63,986 bases of DNA from NCBI GenBank assembly GCA_016182905.1, contig JACPFR010000037.1:1-63986 (forward strand). Reading direction: 5' to 3'. The position numbers were made by a program, and so were the translations under genes. Within the stretch, counting starts at the first letter, position 1, and each line of letters starts with the position of its first letter. The stretch comes from Elusimicrobiota bacterium. Its GTDB lineage: Bacteria; Elusimicrobiota; Elusimicrobia; UBA1565; UBA9628. The notes below the pieces were generated by a model, which saw only the letters and a program-made list of their open reading frames with translations, had not been told where the DNA came from and did not search any database. Shown here one piece after another: positions 16,398 through 25,055 of the stretch.

Positions 16398-17839
16398 CGG
16401 GGAGCGGCGAGAGCCTCGGCCCGCACCGCCGCGCCCTCGCCGGGCGGGTAGTCGAGGCCGAGCAGACGCCCGAGCGTCGGCGCCAGGTCCGCCGTCGATA
16501 CGCCGGAGTCGAAGACGCCGGCCTTCACGCCGCGGCCCCAGAAGACCAGCGGCACGCGCGCGTCGTAGTCCCAGGGGGTGCCGTGGCTCGTGCCGGGAGG
16601 CGCGTCGCCGAGGAGCACGTTCTCGGCCATGATCAGGAACAGGTCGCCGGACCGGGACGGGTCGTAGGAGAGGCGGAAGGCCTCGGCGAAGGGCCCGCCC
16701 CTCTCGCCCGCGACGTAGGCGCCGGCCAGGCCGCCGACGGCGGACAGGACCTTCGCGGCCCGGCCCAGGAAGTCGCGGCGCTCGAGACCGAGCCTCTCGG
16801 CCGCGGGGATATTGAGGTAAAGATGCGGAATCTGGTTCGACAGGATCCAGCGCTCGCCGGGCAGCGGCCATTTCTCCTGCAGCGTCTTCTCGAGCTCCGC
16901 GCCGAACTCCTGCCAGTCCACGCGGCGCACGCCGAGGGCCTTGCCCGAGGCGTCCTCGGGCGAGGGGATCGCGCCGTGGTCCGAGGACAACGCCAGGGCG
17001 AGAGAACCGCCGGAAGCCTTGTCGAGGAGCCGGAGCAGGCGGCCGGTGAGCGCGTCGAGGCTCTTGAGCTGGGCGTCCATCTCGGGGACGTCGAGGCCGT
17101 GGGCATGGCCGACGAGGTCGGTCCCCGAGTAGCTGACGAGCAGCAGGTCCGTGCCCGCGCCCCGGCCGACCCGCTCGCGCGCCGCGAGCTCGGCGACGAG
17201 CAGGTCCAGCGCCTCGTCGTAGACGGGGCTGGCGATCAGCTCCTTGGGCACGCGCTTGCCCTTCACCGGGAGGAGGCCCTTCTTCTTCAGCTTCGCGTTG
17301 AACGCCGCGAGCCACGCCGGGCGCTTGTAGTAGGAAGAGGTCGTGAACTCGCCGTTGAAGCGGTCGAACCACAGGGCGACGTCCGCCTTGCGGCCGCCGA
17401 GGATGATCGCGCCGCGGTCCTTGCCGGACACCGCGAACACCCGGGACTTCGGGTCGGCCGCCTTGAGCGCGTCCGCGAGCGTCGGCCCGCGCAGGTGCTC
17501 GGGTCCGAGGCCGAACGCGGCGTCGGCCACGCAGTAGGTCTCCGAGCCCGCGACGCGGTCGAACCAGTCGTTGGCGACGATGCCGTGGACCGAGGGGGCG
17601 CGGCCCGTCGAGATCACGGCGTGGCCGGGAGCGGTCTCCGTCGGGACGTGCGGGTGACGGGCCCGGGCGAAGACCGCGCCCTCGCGGCGCAGGCGGCGGA
17701 AGCCGCCGTCGGGGAGGTCGGAGCGGTCGAGGTACTCGGGGCGCATCTGGTCGACCACGACGACCACGCCCAGGCGGACGGCGGCCGAGGCGGACGAGCC
17801 CAACAGCAGAACGGCGGAGAATATAAAGGAGACCGGCAT
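16394..17839 (-). CDS. Exported alkaline-phosphatase-superfamily phosphodiesterase
   Basis: The ATG at 17839, 10 nt after the transporter stop, starts a clear signal peptide (hydrophobic to GSSASA) and gives 481 residues. The core matches type I phosphodiesterase/PafA-like enzymes: VVVVDQMRPEYL (metal Asp), PTETAPGHAVISTG with the catalytic Thr, LLLVSYSGTDLVGHAHG, ALSSDHGAIP, and a late SHGTPWDYDARVPLVFWG metal His. It hydrolyses phosphate esters in the periplasm; the exact substrate is unknown. It sits in the minus-strand run cysS-SpoU-CDF-phosphatase-TPK, joined to TPK by an ATGA overlap. Confidence 0.9.
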   Translation of the reverse strand: MPVSFIFSAVLLLGSSASAAVRLGVVVVVDQMRPEYLDRSDLPDGGFRRLRREGAVFARARHPHVPTETAPGHAVISTGRAPSVHGIVANDWFDRVAGSETYCVADAAFGLGPEHLRGPTLADALKAADPKSRVFAVSGKDRGAIILGGRKADVALWFDRFNGEFTTSSYYKRPAWLAAFNAKLKKKGLLPVKGKRVPKELIASPVYDEALDLLVAELAARERVGRGAGTDLLLVSYSGTDLVGHAHGLDVPEMDAQLKSLDALTGRLLRLLDKASGGSLALALSSDHGAIPSPEDASGKALGVRRVDWQEFGAELEKTLQEKWPLPGERWILSNQIPHLYLNIPAAERLGLERRDFLGRAAKVLSAVGGLAGAYVAGERGGPFAEAFRLSYDPSRSGDLFLIMAENVLLGDAPPGTSHGTPWDYDARVPLVFWGRGVKAGVFDSGVSTADLAPTLGRLLGLDYPPGEGAAVRAEALAAPR

Positions 17840-17849
17840 GATCCTGGCG

Positions 17850-18737
17850 CTAAACGGCATTTTCTTTCTCGATCTGCAAAGTCACGTGCGCGATGCCGAA
17901 CCGCTCGGACATGATCTTCTTCCCGGCGAGGAGGGCTTCGGCGTGGTCGCGGCCGGCCTCGAGGACGAGATGGCCGCTCATGGAGTCGCGGCCCTGGGTC
18001 AGGGACCACAGGTGCAGGTCGTGCACGTCCGTCACGCCCGGGATATCCTTGAGCGCGGCGCGGATCTCGTCGATGTCGAGATGCGCGGGCGCGCCCTCGA
18101 GCAGGATGTTCACCGAGTCGCGCAGGAGCCAGAACGCCGTGAGCACGATGCCGCCGCAGATGAGGACGGTGACGATCGCGTCGGCCCGGTACCAGCGCGT
18201 CTGCAGGATGACGAGGCCGGCGAGCAGGGCGCCGACGGAGCCGGCCCCGTCCGAGAGGACGTGCAGCAAGGCGCCGCGCATGTTGATGTTCGTGCGGCTC
18301 GCCTTCCACAGGATCGCGGCCGAGCCCAGGTTGCACAGCAGGCCGACGAAGGCGACGGCGATCATCGGCTTGGCCGCGATGGCCGTCGGGAAGGCGAAGC
18401 GGGCCCACGCCTCGCGCAGCAGGAAGCCCGTGGCGACCATCAGCGCGATCGCGTTGCCGAGCGCGGCGAGGACCTCGACGCGGCGGTAGCCGTAGGTGCG
18501 CTTGGGATCGGCGGGCAGGCGGGCCAGCATCGCGGCGACCAAGGTCAGGCTCAGGCCCAGCAGGTCGACGGCCATGTGCGCGGCGTCGGCTATCAGGGCC
18601 AGGCTTCCCGTCCACCAGCCGCCCGCGAGCTCGACGAAGAAGATGCCCCCGGTCAGGGCGATCGCGCCGTACAGCGGGCGTTCGGCGTCGCCCTCGGCGT
18701 GGTGATGGTCGTGGTCGTGCCCGCCGCCTCGGATCAT
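17850..18737 (-). CDS. Cation diffusion facilitator (Zn/Co/Cd efflux) transporter
   Basis: The ATG at 18737 overlaps the stop of the methyltransferase gene (ATGA), giving 295 residues. The N-terminus is His-rich (HDHDHHH), followed by six transmembrane helices containing the metal sites: ALIADAAHMAVDLLG in TM2 (xxxHD-like AAHMAVD) and LHVLSDGAGSVGALLAG in TM5. The C-terminal cytoplasmic domain contains GVTDVHDLHLWSL. The family exports Zn2+ and similar ions in exchange for protons. Loop and His-rich region resemble CzcD/ZitB. Confidence 0.92.
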   Translation of the reverse strand: MIRGGGHDHDHHHAEGDAERPLYGAIALTGGIFFVELAGGWWTGSLALIADAAHMAVDLLGLSLTLVAAMLARLPADPKRTYGYRRVEVLAALGNAIALMVATGFLLREAWARFAFPTAIAAKPMIAVAFVGLLCNLGSAAILWKASRTNINMRGALLHVLSDGAGSVGALLAGLVILQTRWYRADAIVTVLICGGIVLTAFWLLRDSVNILLEGAPAHLDIDEIRAALKDIPGVTDVHDLHLWSLTQGRDSMSGHLVLEAGRDHAEALLAGKKIMSERFGIAHVTLQIEKENAV

Positions 18738-19669
18738 GGGACCTTCGGCTTCCGGTTCTGGCGGGCGATCTCGTAGAGCAAAGCGGTGGCCGCGCACGAG
18801 GCGTTGAGGCTGCCGACGCCGTGCTCCGACTGGGGCACCCGCATCAGCTCGTCGCAGGAGGCGCGCACGAGCGGCCGCATCCCGTAGCCTTCCGAGCCGA
18901 TGACGAGCACGCAGGGCGTGTTGATGACGCAGTCCCAGGCGTCCTTGCCCGAGGCGTCGGCGCCGTACACCCAGAAGCCGTGCTTCTTGCACAGGTCCAG
19001 CGTCTGCGCGATGTTGACGACGCGATGCACCGGGATCTTGAGCGCGGCGCCGGCCGAGGCCTGGATGACGGCCTGGGTCACGGGCGCCGAGCGCCGCTCG
19101 GGGATCACGACGCAGCGCGCGTGCAGCTGGAGCGCCGAGCGCGTGATGGCGCCGAGGTTGTGCGGGTCCTGGATCTGGTCGAGCACCACGACGACGAGCC
19201 CTTTCTTGCGCTCCTCGTCGAGGCCCTGCACCCACTCGGAGAAGGTGGCCGCGGGGTCGAACGAGACGCGGATCGCGATGCCGTCGTGCTTGCCGCCCTT
19301 GACCGCGCGGTCGAGCTCCGGGCGGGACATGTAGCGGACCTGCACGTCGAGGTCCTTCGCCATCTTGATGCACATCCCGATGTTGGGATGCGTCAGCTCG
19401 TGCTCGATCCACATCTCGCGGCAGTCGTAAGGGGTCTTGGTCAGCGCCTTGGCCACGGCCTCGAAGCCGCCCAGCCAGCGCGTCTCGGCGTTGGCCGGGC
19501 GCGCCTCCCCTTCCGCCGGCTCGGCGCCGCGCGGGCCCGCGCCGGTCAGGCGTTCGTGGCGGAACTTGTCGTGCTGGCGCTTCTTGTCGAAATGGCGGTT
19601 CTTGTCGAAGGGCTTCGCCTTGGGCGCGTGCTGGGGGCGGTCGGGACGGCGGCCGAATTTCTTTTTCAC
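18734..19669 (-). CDS. SpoU/TrmH-family RNA 2'-O-methyltransferase (RlmB-like)
   Basis: This 311-residue protein has a very basic N-terminal extension (about residues 1-45), a substrate-binding domain (WLGGFEAVAKAL), and the SPOUT knot with its three motifs: LDQIQDPHNLGAITRSA, VLVIGSEGYGMRPLV, and VGSLNASCAATALLYEIAR. Such enzymes methylate ribose 2'-OH in rRNA or tRNA; RlmB acts on G2251 of 23S rRNA. The GTG start overlaps the cysS stop (GTGA); the genes cysS and rlmB are neighbours in many bacteria, supporting the RlmB reading. Confidence 0.88.
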   Translation of the reverse strand: MKKKFGRRPDRPQHAPKAKPFDKNRHFDKKRQHDKFRHERLTGAGPRGAEPAEGEARPANAETRWLGGFEAVAKALTKTPYDCREMWIEHELTHPNIGMCIKMAKDLDVQVRYMSRPELDRAVKGGKHDGIAIRVSFDPAATFSEWVQGLDEERKKGLVVVVLDQIQDPHNLGAITRSALQLHARCVVIPERRSAPVTQAVIQASAGAALKIPVHRVVNIAQTLDLCKKHGFWVYGADASGKDAWDCVINTPCVLVIGSEGYGMRPLVRASCDELMRVPQSEHGVGSLNASCAATALLYEIARQNRKPKVP

Positions 19670-21048
19670 TGTTTAACCGCCTTGGAGCCGTCTTTACCGT
19701 CGAGCACTTTGTATCCCGCGGCCTCGATCTCTTTACGGATGCGGTCCGCCTCGGCGAAGTCCTTCTTCGCCTTCGCCTGCGCGCGCTGGTCCACCAGAGC
19801 GAGGACGCCCGCGGGCACCGCCTCGACGGCCTCGGCCGTGAACAGGTCGAGGCCGAGCACGGAGTCCGCCTCCTCGAGGAAGGCTTTTTTGGCGCCGCCG
19901 GGGAGATCGCTCTTGAGCGCGTCCCAGACGACGGCCAGCGCCGACGGCGCGTTGAGATCGTCGGCGAGCGCGTCCTTGAACCGGGCGGAGAACTCGGCGC
20001 AGTTGGGCTTGGAGGCCTCGTTCGCCAGGGCGGCCGCGGCGTCCTTGAGGCGGCGGCGGGCGGTCTTGGAGCCTTCGAGAGACTCCCAGGTGAAATCGAG
20101 CTGCTTGCGGTAATGCGCCGTCAGGCAGTGGTACTTGTAGTCGAGCGGCGAGAATCCCTTCTCCTTGAGGTCGGTGAGCTTCACGAACCCGCCGGAGGAC
20201 TTCGCCATCTTGGCGTTGTTCATCAGCAGGAACTCGGCGTGCATCCAGACCTTGGCGAACGGCTTGCCGGTGGCGCCCTCCGACTGGGCGATCTCGTTGG
20301 TGTGGTGCACCGGCACGTGGTCAATGCCGCCGCAGTGGATGTCGAGCGTATGGCCGAGAAAATGCATCGCCATCGCCGAGCACTCGATGTGCCAGCCGGG
20401 GAAGCCCTTGCCCCAGGGCGACTCCCACTCCATCTGGCGGGTCGAGCCGGCCGGCGAAAATTTCCATAACGCGAAATCGGTGATGTGGCGCTTCTCGGCG
20501 TTGGCCTCGACGCGCGCGCCGGACTTCAAGCCCTCGAGGTGCTCCTTCGTCATGAGCTTGCCGTAGTCGGAGAGCTTCGCCGTGTCGAAGTACAGGCCGT
20601 CGGCGGTCTTGTACACGAAGCCATTGGCCTCGAGCTTCCGCACGAGGGCGATCTGCTCGGGGATGTGGTCCGTGGCCTTGCACAGGACGTCGGCCGGGAG
20701 GAGGTTGAGCTCCTTGCAGTCGGACAAGAACGCCTCGGTGTAGAACTTGGCGATGTCCCAGGCGCTCTTCCCCTCGCGGGCCGCGCCGACCTCCATCTTG
20801 TCCTCGCCCTCGTCGCCCTGGCTGGTCAGGTGGCCGACGTCGGTGATGTTCATCACGCGCCGGGGCTCGAAGCCGAGCAGCTTGAGCGTGCGGACGAGCA
20901 CGTCCTCGAAGACGTAAGTGCGGTAGTTGCCCACGTGCTGGTAGTTGTACACGGTGGGGCCGCAGGTATATAAGGAGACCCGGGGCGGCGCGGACGGCTT
21001 GAACTCGTCCTTGGCGCGGGTCAGGCTGTTGTAGAGGCGCAGAGCCAT
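19666..21048 (-). CDS. cysS: Cysteinyl-tRNA synthetase
   Basis: The ATG at 21048, 7 nt after a TAGAAT box, gives 460 residues, the usual size. Class I signatures: YTCGPTVYNYQHVGNYRT (the Zn-ligand Cys and HVGN, the HIGH equivalent), GWHIECSAMAM with the second Zn Cys, CGGIDHVPVHHTNEIAQSE with the His ligands, and KMAKSSGG (the KMSKS loop). The C-terminal DALR-like helical domain ends with a variable tail. It charges tRNA-Cys. It is first gene of a five-gene minus-strand operon. Confidence 0.97.
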   Translation of the reverse strand: MALRLYNSLTRAKDEFKPSAPPRVSLYTCGPTVYNYQHVGNYRTYVFEDVLVRTLKLLGFEPRRVMNITDVGHLTSQGDEGEDKMEVGAAREGKSAWDIAKFYTEAFLSDCKELNLLPADVLCKATDHIPEQIALVRKLEANGFVYKTADGLYFDTAKLSDYGKLMTKEHLEGLKSGARVEANAEKRHITDFALWKFSPAGSTRQMEWESPWGKGFPGWHIECSAMAMHFLGHTLDIHCGGIDHVPVHHTNEIAQSEGATGKPFAKVWMHAEFLLMNNAKMAKSSGGFVKLTDLKEKGFSPLDYKYHCLTAHYRKQLDFTWESLEGSKTARRRLKDAAAALANEASKPNCAEFSARFKDALADDLNAPSALAVVWDALKSDLPGGAKKAFLEEADSVLGLDLFTAEAVEAVPAGVLALVDQRAQAKAKKDFAEADRIRKEIEAAGYKVLDGKDGSKAVKQ

Positions 21049-21055
21049 GGGCCCT

Positions 21056-21061
21056 ATTCTA
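21056..21061 (-). promoter_or_regulatory. -10 box TAGAAT, leaderless start of cysS
   Basis: TAGAAT on the minus strand ends 7 nt before the ATG of cysS. No clear -35 is visible. Confidence 0.6.
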
Positions 21062-21167
21062 GGAAATCCCAAGCCCCACGGCTCATCCCTGTATTCAAGA
21101 AAGGGCATTACTGTTGCGGCGGATTCAAGGTGTCGGACGAACCGAACGGCCGCCGCACGGAGGGATC

Positions 21168-21230
21168 ATGCCGATCTTGACCATGGCCATCATGGCCTTC
21201 GCCGTCTTGTTCTTCATCCGCCGAGGTTGA
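21168..21230 (+). CDS. Possible 20-residue membrane peptide
   Basis: In the 200-bp gap between cysS and the universal stress gene, an ATG preceded by GGAGG with 4 nt spacing opens a 20-codon frame. It encodes a single hydrophobic segment (MPILTMAIMAFAVLFFI) ending in RRG. That composition is typical of single-span membrane micropeptides. The evidence is only the Shine-Dalgarno site and hydrophobicity, so it could be chance. Nothing else is seen in this gap apart from the cysS promoter. Confidence 0.3.
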   Translation: MPILTMAIMAFAVLFFIRRG

Positions 21231-21247
21231 CGGCCCAGCGGAGCGGT

Positions 21248-21658
21248 CTAGCCCCGTTTTCCGGCCGGCACGATCAGCACCGGCGCCGAGGAGCGCCTTC
21301 GCACGCTCTTGGCGACGGATCCGAGCAGGAGGCTCTCGATCCAGCCCGAGGACTTGGTTCCCAGGACGACGAGGTCCGGCTTGGCCTCATCGATGAACGT
21401 CAGCAGCCGCGGAATGACGCCGCCCTCCTCGAACGCCAGCTCGATGCCCTGCTTCCGGAGTTTCTCCCGCCAGGCCGCCCGCAGCGTCCTTCGGTCCCAC
21501 TCGGGCATCGCCTTGAACGACGGCGATCCCACGTACACCGCCCTCGCCTTCGCCCCGCCTTCAATGAGCCGCCGCACGGCGGACAGCGCCGCCGGAGCGG
21601 GATTCTCGATGTCCCATGCCAAAAGGACTTTGGGCCTGTTGCTTCGCTTCGCGCGCAT
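21248..21658 (-). CDS. Universal stress protein (UspA family)
   Basis: The ATG at 21658 has a GAGGAG Shine-Dalgarno site; upstream codons of the open frame are unlikely to be used. The 136-residue product shows the Usp fold: KVLLAWDIENPA, IPRLLTFIDEAKPDLVVLGTKSSG and the nucleotide-binding signature region GSVAKSVRRRSSAPVLIVP (G-x9-G(S/T) type, modified). Universal stress proteins are cytoplasmic and often bind ATP. It is divergent from the CaCA exchanger gene. Confidence 0.88.
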   Translation of the reverse strand: MRAKRSNRPKVLLAWDIENPAPAALSAVRRLIEGGAKARAVYVGSPSFKAMPEWDRRTLRAAWREKLRKQGIELAFEEGGVIPRLLTFIDEAKPDLVVLGTKSSGWIESLLLGSVAKSVRRRSSAPVLIVPAGKRG

Positions 21659-21745
21659 GGATTCTCCTCTGGCAGCGGGCCGCAACGCAACAGCCATGCA
21701 CCCTTCCGACACACGTCCGGCCTTCCCGGCGCGGCGGCAATTAGG

Positions 21746-21751
21746 TAGGCT
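21746..21751 (+). promoter_or_regulatory. -10 box TAGGCT, leaderless start at 21758
   Basis: TAGGCT ends 6 nt before the GTG start of the exchanger gene. Confidence 0.45.
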
Positions 21752-21757
21752 CCGACC

Positions 21758-22753
21758 GTGACCGAAGCTCTGGCCGTTTTCTTCGTCAGCGGGCTGGCGA
21801 TCCTCGCCGCCGGCACCGTCCTGACCCGCTGCGCGGACAAGATCGCCGAGCTGAGCGGGCTCGGGCGCGTGCTCGTCGGCAGCGTGTTCCTGGCCGGGGC
21901 CACCTCGCTTCCGGAGCTGAGCGTGGACCTGAGCGCCGTCCGCCAGGGCAACCCCGACCTGGCGGCCGGCGACCTGCTCGGCAGCAGCCTGATGAACCTG
22001 CTCATCCTCGCCGTCGTCGACGCCGCGGGGTTCTCGCCGCGACGAGCGTTCGGCGCCGACTCCCGGCAGCACGCGCTCTCCGCCCTGCACGCCCTGTTCC
22101 TGACCGCCTGGGTCGGGCTCGCGGCCGTATCCGGCGGCGGGCCGGAGTTCTTGGGGGCGGGCGCGTTCTCCTGGAGCCTGCTCGCCGTCTACCTGGTCGG
22201 GCTTCGCCTGACCTGGCTCGACCAGGACCTCGAGGACATCGCGCCCGAGTCGACCCGGCCGGCGCCGCGCTTCACGCGGGCGCTGGTCCGGCCGATCCTC
22301 GGCTATCTCGCCGCGGCGGCGGTGATCCTCCTCACGGCGCCCCGCCTGTCGCACGCCGCCGAGCGCCTGGCGGCGCTGAGCGGACTCGGCCAGACCTTCG
22401 TCGGGACCACGGCGCTCGCCCTGGCCACCTCGCTGCCCGAGCTGGTCGCGACGATCACGGCCCTCCGCCTCGGGGCCCCGGACCTGGCCCTCGGGAACAT
22501 CTTCGGCAGCAACGCCTTCAACATGGTCCTGTTCCTCCCGCTCGACTGGGCGTTCCCCGGGCCGTTCTTCGCGGCCGTGCGCCCCTACCACGCGCTCACC
22601 GCCTTCGCCGTCATCTCGGCGACCGCCCTGGGCGTGGCGGGGCAGGTGCTCAAGCCGCGCAAGAACCGCTGGTTCATGGCGCCTTCCGCCGGGATGATCG
22701 CGTTTCTGATCCTGGGTCTTCTATGGATGCTGTACCGAGCGCGCGGCGTCTGA
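21758..22753 (+). CDS. Sodium/calcium exchanger family membrane protein (YrbG-like)
   Basis: The 331-residue product has about ten transmembrane helices arranged as two inverted repeats, each with the CaCA alpha motifs: FLAGATSLPELSVDLSA with GDLLGSSLMNL in the first half, and ALALATSLPELVATITA with GNIFGSNAFNM in the second. The Glu residues in SLPEL are the ion-binding residues of the family. It exchanges Na+ or H+ for Ca2+ at the inner membrane. GTG start next to a leaderless -10 box. Confidence 0.9.
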   Translation: MTEALAVFFVSGLAILAAGTVLTRCADKIAELSGLGRVLVGSVFLAGATSLPELSVDLSAVRQGNPDLAAGDLLGSSLMNLLILAVVDAAGFSPRRAFGADSRQHALSALHALFLTAWVGLAAVSGGGPEFLGAGAFSWSLLAVYLVGLRLTWLDQDLEDIAPESTRPAPRFTRALVRPILGYLAAAAVILLTAPRLSHAAERLAALSGLGQTFVGTTALALATSLPELVATITALRLGAPDLALGNIFGSNAFNMVLFLPLDWAFPGPFFAAVRPYHALTAFAVISATALGVAGQVLKPRKNRWFMAPSAGMIAFLILGLLWMLYRARGV

Positions 22754-22784
22754 ACTGGCTTCCAATCTCGTCCCCTAAAATTGC

Positions 22785-22790
22785 GATAAT
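22785..22790 (+). promoter_or_regulatory. Probable -10 box GATAAT of otsA
   Basis: GATAAT predicts transcription starting near 22797, so the mRNA would open almost directly with the hairpin at 22801-22822. No convincing -35 is seen. Confidence 0.4.
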
Positions 22791-22800
22791 AACTTAAGGG

Positions 22801-22822
22801 TCCGGAGCGTCTTTGCTCCGGA
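22801..22822 (+). promoter_or_regulatory. 5' leader hairpin overlapping the otsA Shine-Dalgarno site
   Basis: TCCGGAGC, loop GTCTTT, and GCTCCGGA form a perfect 8-bp stem at the 5' end of the predicted transcript. The right arm includes the first bases of the GGAGG Shine-Dalgarno sequence before the ATG at 22830, so folding could limit translation of otsA or protect the mRNA end. Confidence 0.6.
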
Positions 22823-22829
22823 GGATCGG

Positions 22830-25055
22830 ATGGTCGGGCCGCCATCCACGGTTTTCATGCGCGTCACCACACGGCTCATCGTCTCCATCGTCTTTGCCGC
22901 GGCCCTCGTCTCGGCCGGCTGGACCTTCTATCAGGCCCGCGGCGAGCGCGCCCATCTCCTCGAGGAGCTGAACCACCGCGGCGCCTTGCTCGCGGAAAGC
23001 CTGCGCGAGGCGGCCGAGCCGCTCGCCAAGCGCGCCGACGCGAAGGCCCTGACGCGCATCGCCGACAAGTTCGGCGGCCGCCGCCGCCTGCGCGGCATCT
23101 CGCTGCACGCGCCGGACGGCAGGACCGTCGTCTCGACCGCGGGGCTTCCCGAATCCTCCCCGCCTCCGCGCGCCGACGGCGCCATCGACTGCGGCCTGAT
23201 CCCGGGAGGCTCGCTCCATCGCTGCGCCGCGCCCCTGGAGAACACGCCCGGCTTCCTCGCAGTGTTCCAGGACGCCACCCACGTCGAGGCGGGCGTGCGC
23301 GAGGTCTGGCGGCGCGGCTTCTTCCGCCTTCTCACGCAGGTCCTGCTGATCACGGCGATCACGCTCTGGATCGTGCGCTTCGACATCCTCGCCCCGATCG
23401 AGCGCACCGCGGAGTGGATGCGCCTGCAGCGCGCGGGCGAGGGCCGCGGAGCGGCGCCGCCGCAGGGCGGCCTGCTCGGCCCGCTCGCCTCCGAGGCCGC
23501 GGGCCTCGCCAAGAGCCTGGAGACCGCCCGCTCGGCGGCCGAGGCGGAGGCCCGCCTGCGCCACAGCGGCCAGTCCATCTGGACGCCCGACCGTCTCAAG
23601 GAGCACGCCAAGGAGCGCCTGCGCGGCCGGCCGATGATCGTCGTCGCCAACCGCGAGCCCTACCTGCACGTCCGCCGCGACGGCTCGATCAAGGTCCTGC
23701 GTCCCGCGAGCGGCCTCGTCTCCGGCGTCGAGCCGATCCTGAAGGCCTGCGGCGGAACCTGGGTCGCGCACGGCGCCGGCGACGCCGATCGCGAGACGGT
23801 CGACCAGTCCGACCGCGTGCGCGTGCCGCCCGAGGAGCCGCGCTACTCCCTGCGCCGCGTCTGGATCACGAAGGAGCAGGAGGAGGGCTACTACTACGGC
23901 TTCGCCAACGAGGGCCTGTGGCCGCTGTGCCACATCGCCCACGCCCGCCCGCAGTTCCGGGCCGAGGACTGGAAGCAGTACCACGCCGTCAACCGTCTCT
24001 TCGCCGACGCGGTCCTCTCCGAGATCGAGGGCGTCGACGAGCCTTGCGTCCTGATCCAGGACTACCACTTCGCCCTCCTGCCCCGCATGATAAAGGAGGC
24101 GCGCCCGGACGCGCGCGTGTCCCTGTTCTGGCACATCCCGTGGCCGAACCCGGAGGCGTTCGACATCTGCCCCTGGCAGCGCGAGATCCTCGACGGCATG
24201 CTCGGAGCCGACGTCCTCGGCTTCCACATCCAGTATCACTGCAACAACTTCCTGGAGACCGTCGACCGCACGCTCCAGTGCCGCATCGACTGGGAGCACT
24301 TCGCGGTCCGCCGCGGCGACCATTCGACCATGGTCAAGCCGTATCCGATCAGCGTCGCCCTCGAGGAGGACGCGGGGACGCTGCCGTCCAAGGAAGAGCT
24401 GATGAACTCGGTCGGAGCGAAGGGGACGATCCTGGCGCTCGGCGTGGACCGGCTCGATTACACGAAGGGCATCGTCGAGCGCTTCCTGGCGGTCGAACGC
24501 TTCCTCGAGGCGAACCCCGCGTACCTCGGACGCTTCGTCTTCGTCGAGCTGGGGGCGCCGAGCCGCACGAACATCCCGCGCTATCGCGACCTCGTCGAGG
24601 ACGTCAAGAAGGAGTCCGAGCGCATCAACGCGCGCTTCGCCTCGAAGGAGCACAAGGACTGGAAGCCCATCGTGCTGGCCGTCGCCCACCACGAGCGGAC
24701 CGAGGTCGCGCGCTGGTACCGCGTCGCGGACGTGTGCGCGGTCACGTCGCTGCACGACGGCATGAACCTCGTCGCCAAGGAGTACGTCGCCGCCGACCGG
24801 GAGGAGCCGGGTGCCTTGATCCTGAGCCGCTTCACCGGCGCCTCGCGCGAGCTGCGCGACGCGCTGATCGTCAATCCGTACGACGTCGAGCGCGTGGCCG
24901 ACGCCCTGCGCGAGGCCGTCGAGATGGAGCCGGAGGAGCGCCGCCGCCGCTGGGAGTCGATGCGCGAGGGCATCCGCGAGCACAACATCTACCGCTGGGG
25001 CGCCCGCCTCGTCGACGACCTGGCGCGCGTGCGGCTCGACGGGAAGCCGGTTTAG
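22830..25055 (+). CDS. otsA: Trehalose-6-phosphate synthase with an N-terminal membrane sensor-like module
   Basis: At 741 residues it is about 270 longer than a plain OtsA. Residues 1-270 carry two transmembrane helices (about 11-30 and 162-185) around an extracytoplasmic domain with RRRLRGISLHAPDGRTVVS, a CACHE/PAS-like sensor look, then a HAMP-like linker. The remainder is a GT20 synthase: VVANREPY, the SGLVSGVEPIL loop, HIPWPNPE, GVDRLDYTKGI (phosphate-binding Arg and Lys) and SLHDGMNLVAKEYVAA. It makes trehalose-6-phosphate from UDP-glucose and glucose-6-phosphate. The ATG at 22830 has GGAGG 6 nt upstream; an internal ATG at 22857 is the alternative. It converges on otsB. Confidence 0.93.
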   Translation: MVGPPSTVFMRVTTRLIVSIVFAAALVSAGWTFYQARGERAHLLEELNHRGALLAESLREAAEPLAKRADAKALTRIADKFGGRRRLRGISLHAPDGRTVVSTAGLPESSPPPRADGAIDCGLIPGGSLHRCAAPLENTPGFLAVFQDATHVEAGVREVWRRGFFRLLTQVLLITAITLWIVRFDILAPIERTAEWMRLQRAGEGRGAAPPQGGLLGPLASEAAGLAKSLETARSAAEAEARLRHSGQSIWTPDRLKEHAKERLRGRPMIVVANREPYLHVRRDGSIKVLRPASGLVSGVEPILKACGGTWVAHGAGDADRETVDQSDRVRVPPEEPRYSLRRVWITKEQEEGYYYGFANEGLWPLCHIAHARPQFRAEDWKQYHAVNRLFADAVLSEIEGVDEPCVLIQDYHFALLPRMIKEARPDARVSLFWHIPWPNPEAFDICPWQREILDGMLGADVLGFHIQYHCNNFLETVDRTLQCRIDWEHFAVRRGDHSTMVKPYPISVALEEDAGTLPSKEELMNSVGAKGTILALGVDRLDYTKGIVERFLAVERFLEANPAYLGRFVFVELGAPSRTNIPRYRDLVEDVKKESERINARFASKEHKDWKPIVLAVAHHERTEVARWYRVADVCAVTSLHDGMNLVAKEYVAADREEPGALILSRFTGASRELRDALIVNPYDVERVADALREAVEMEPEERRRRWESMREGIREHNIYRWGARLVDDLARVRLDGKPV

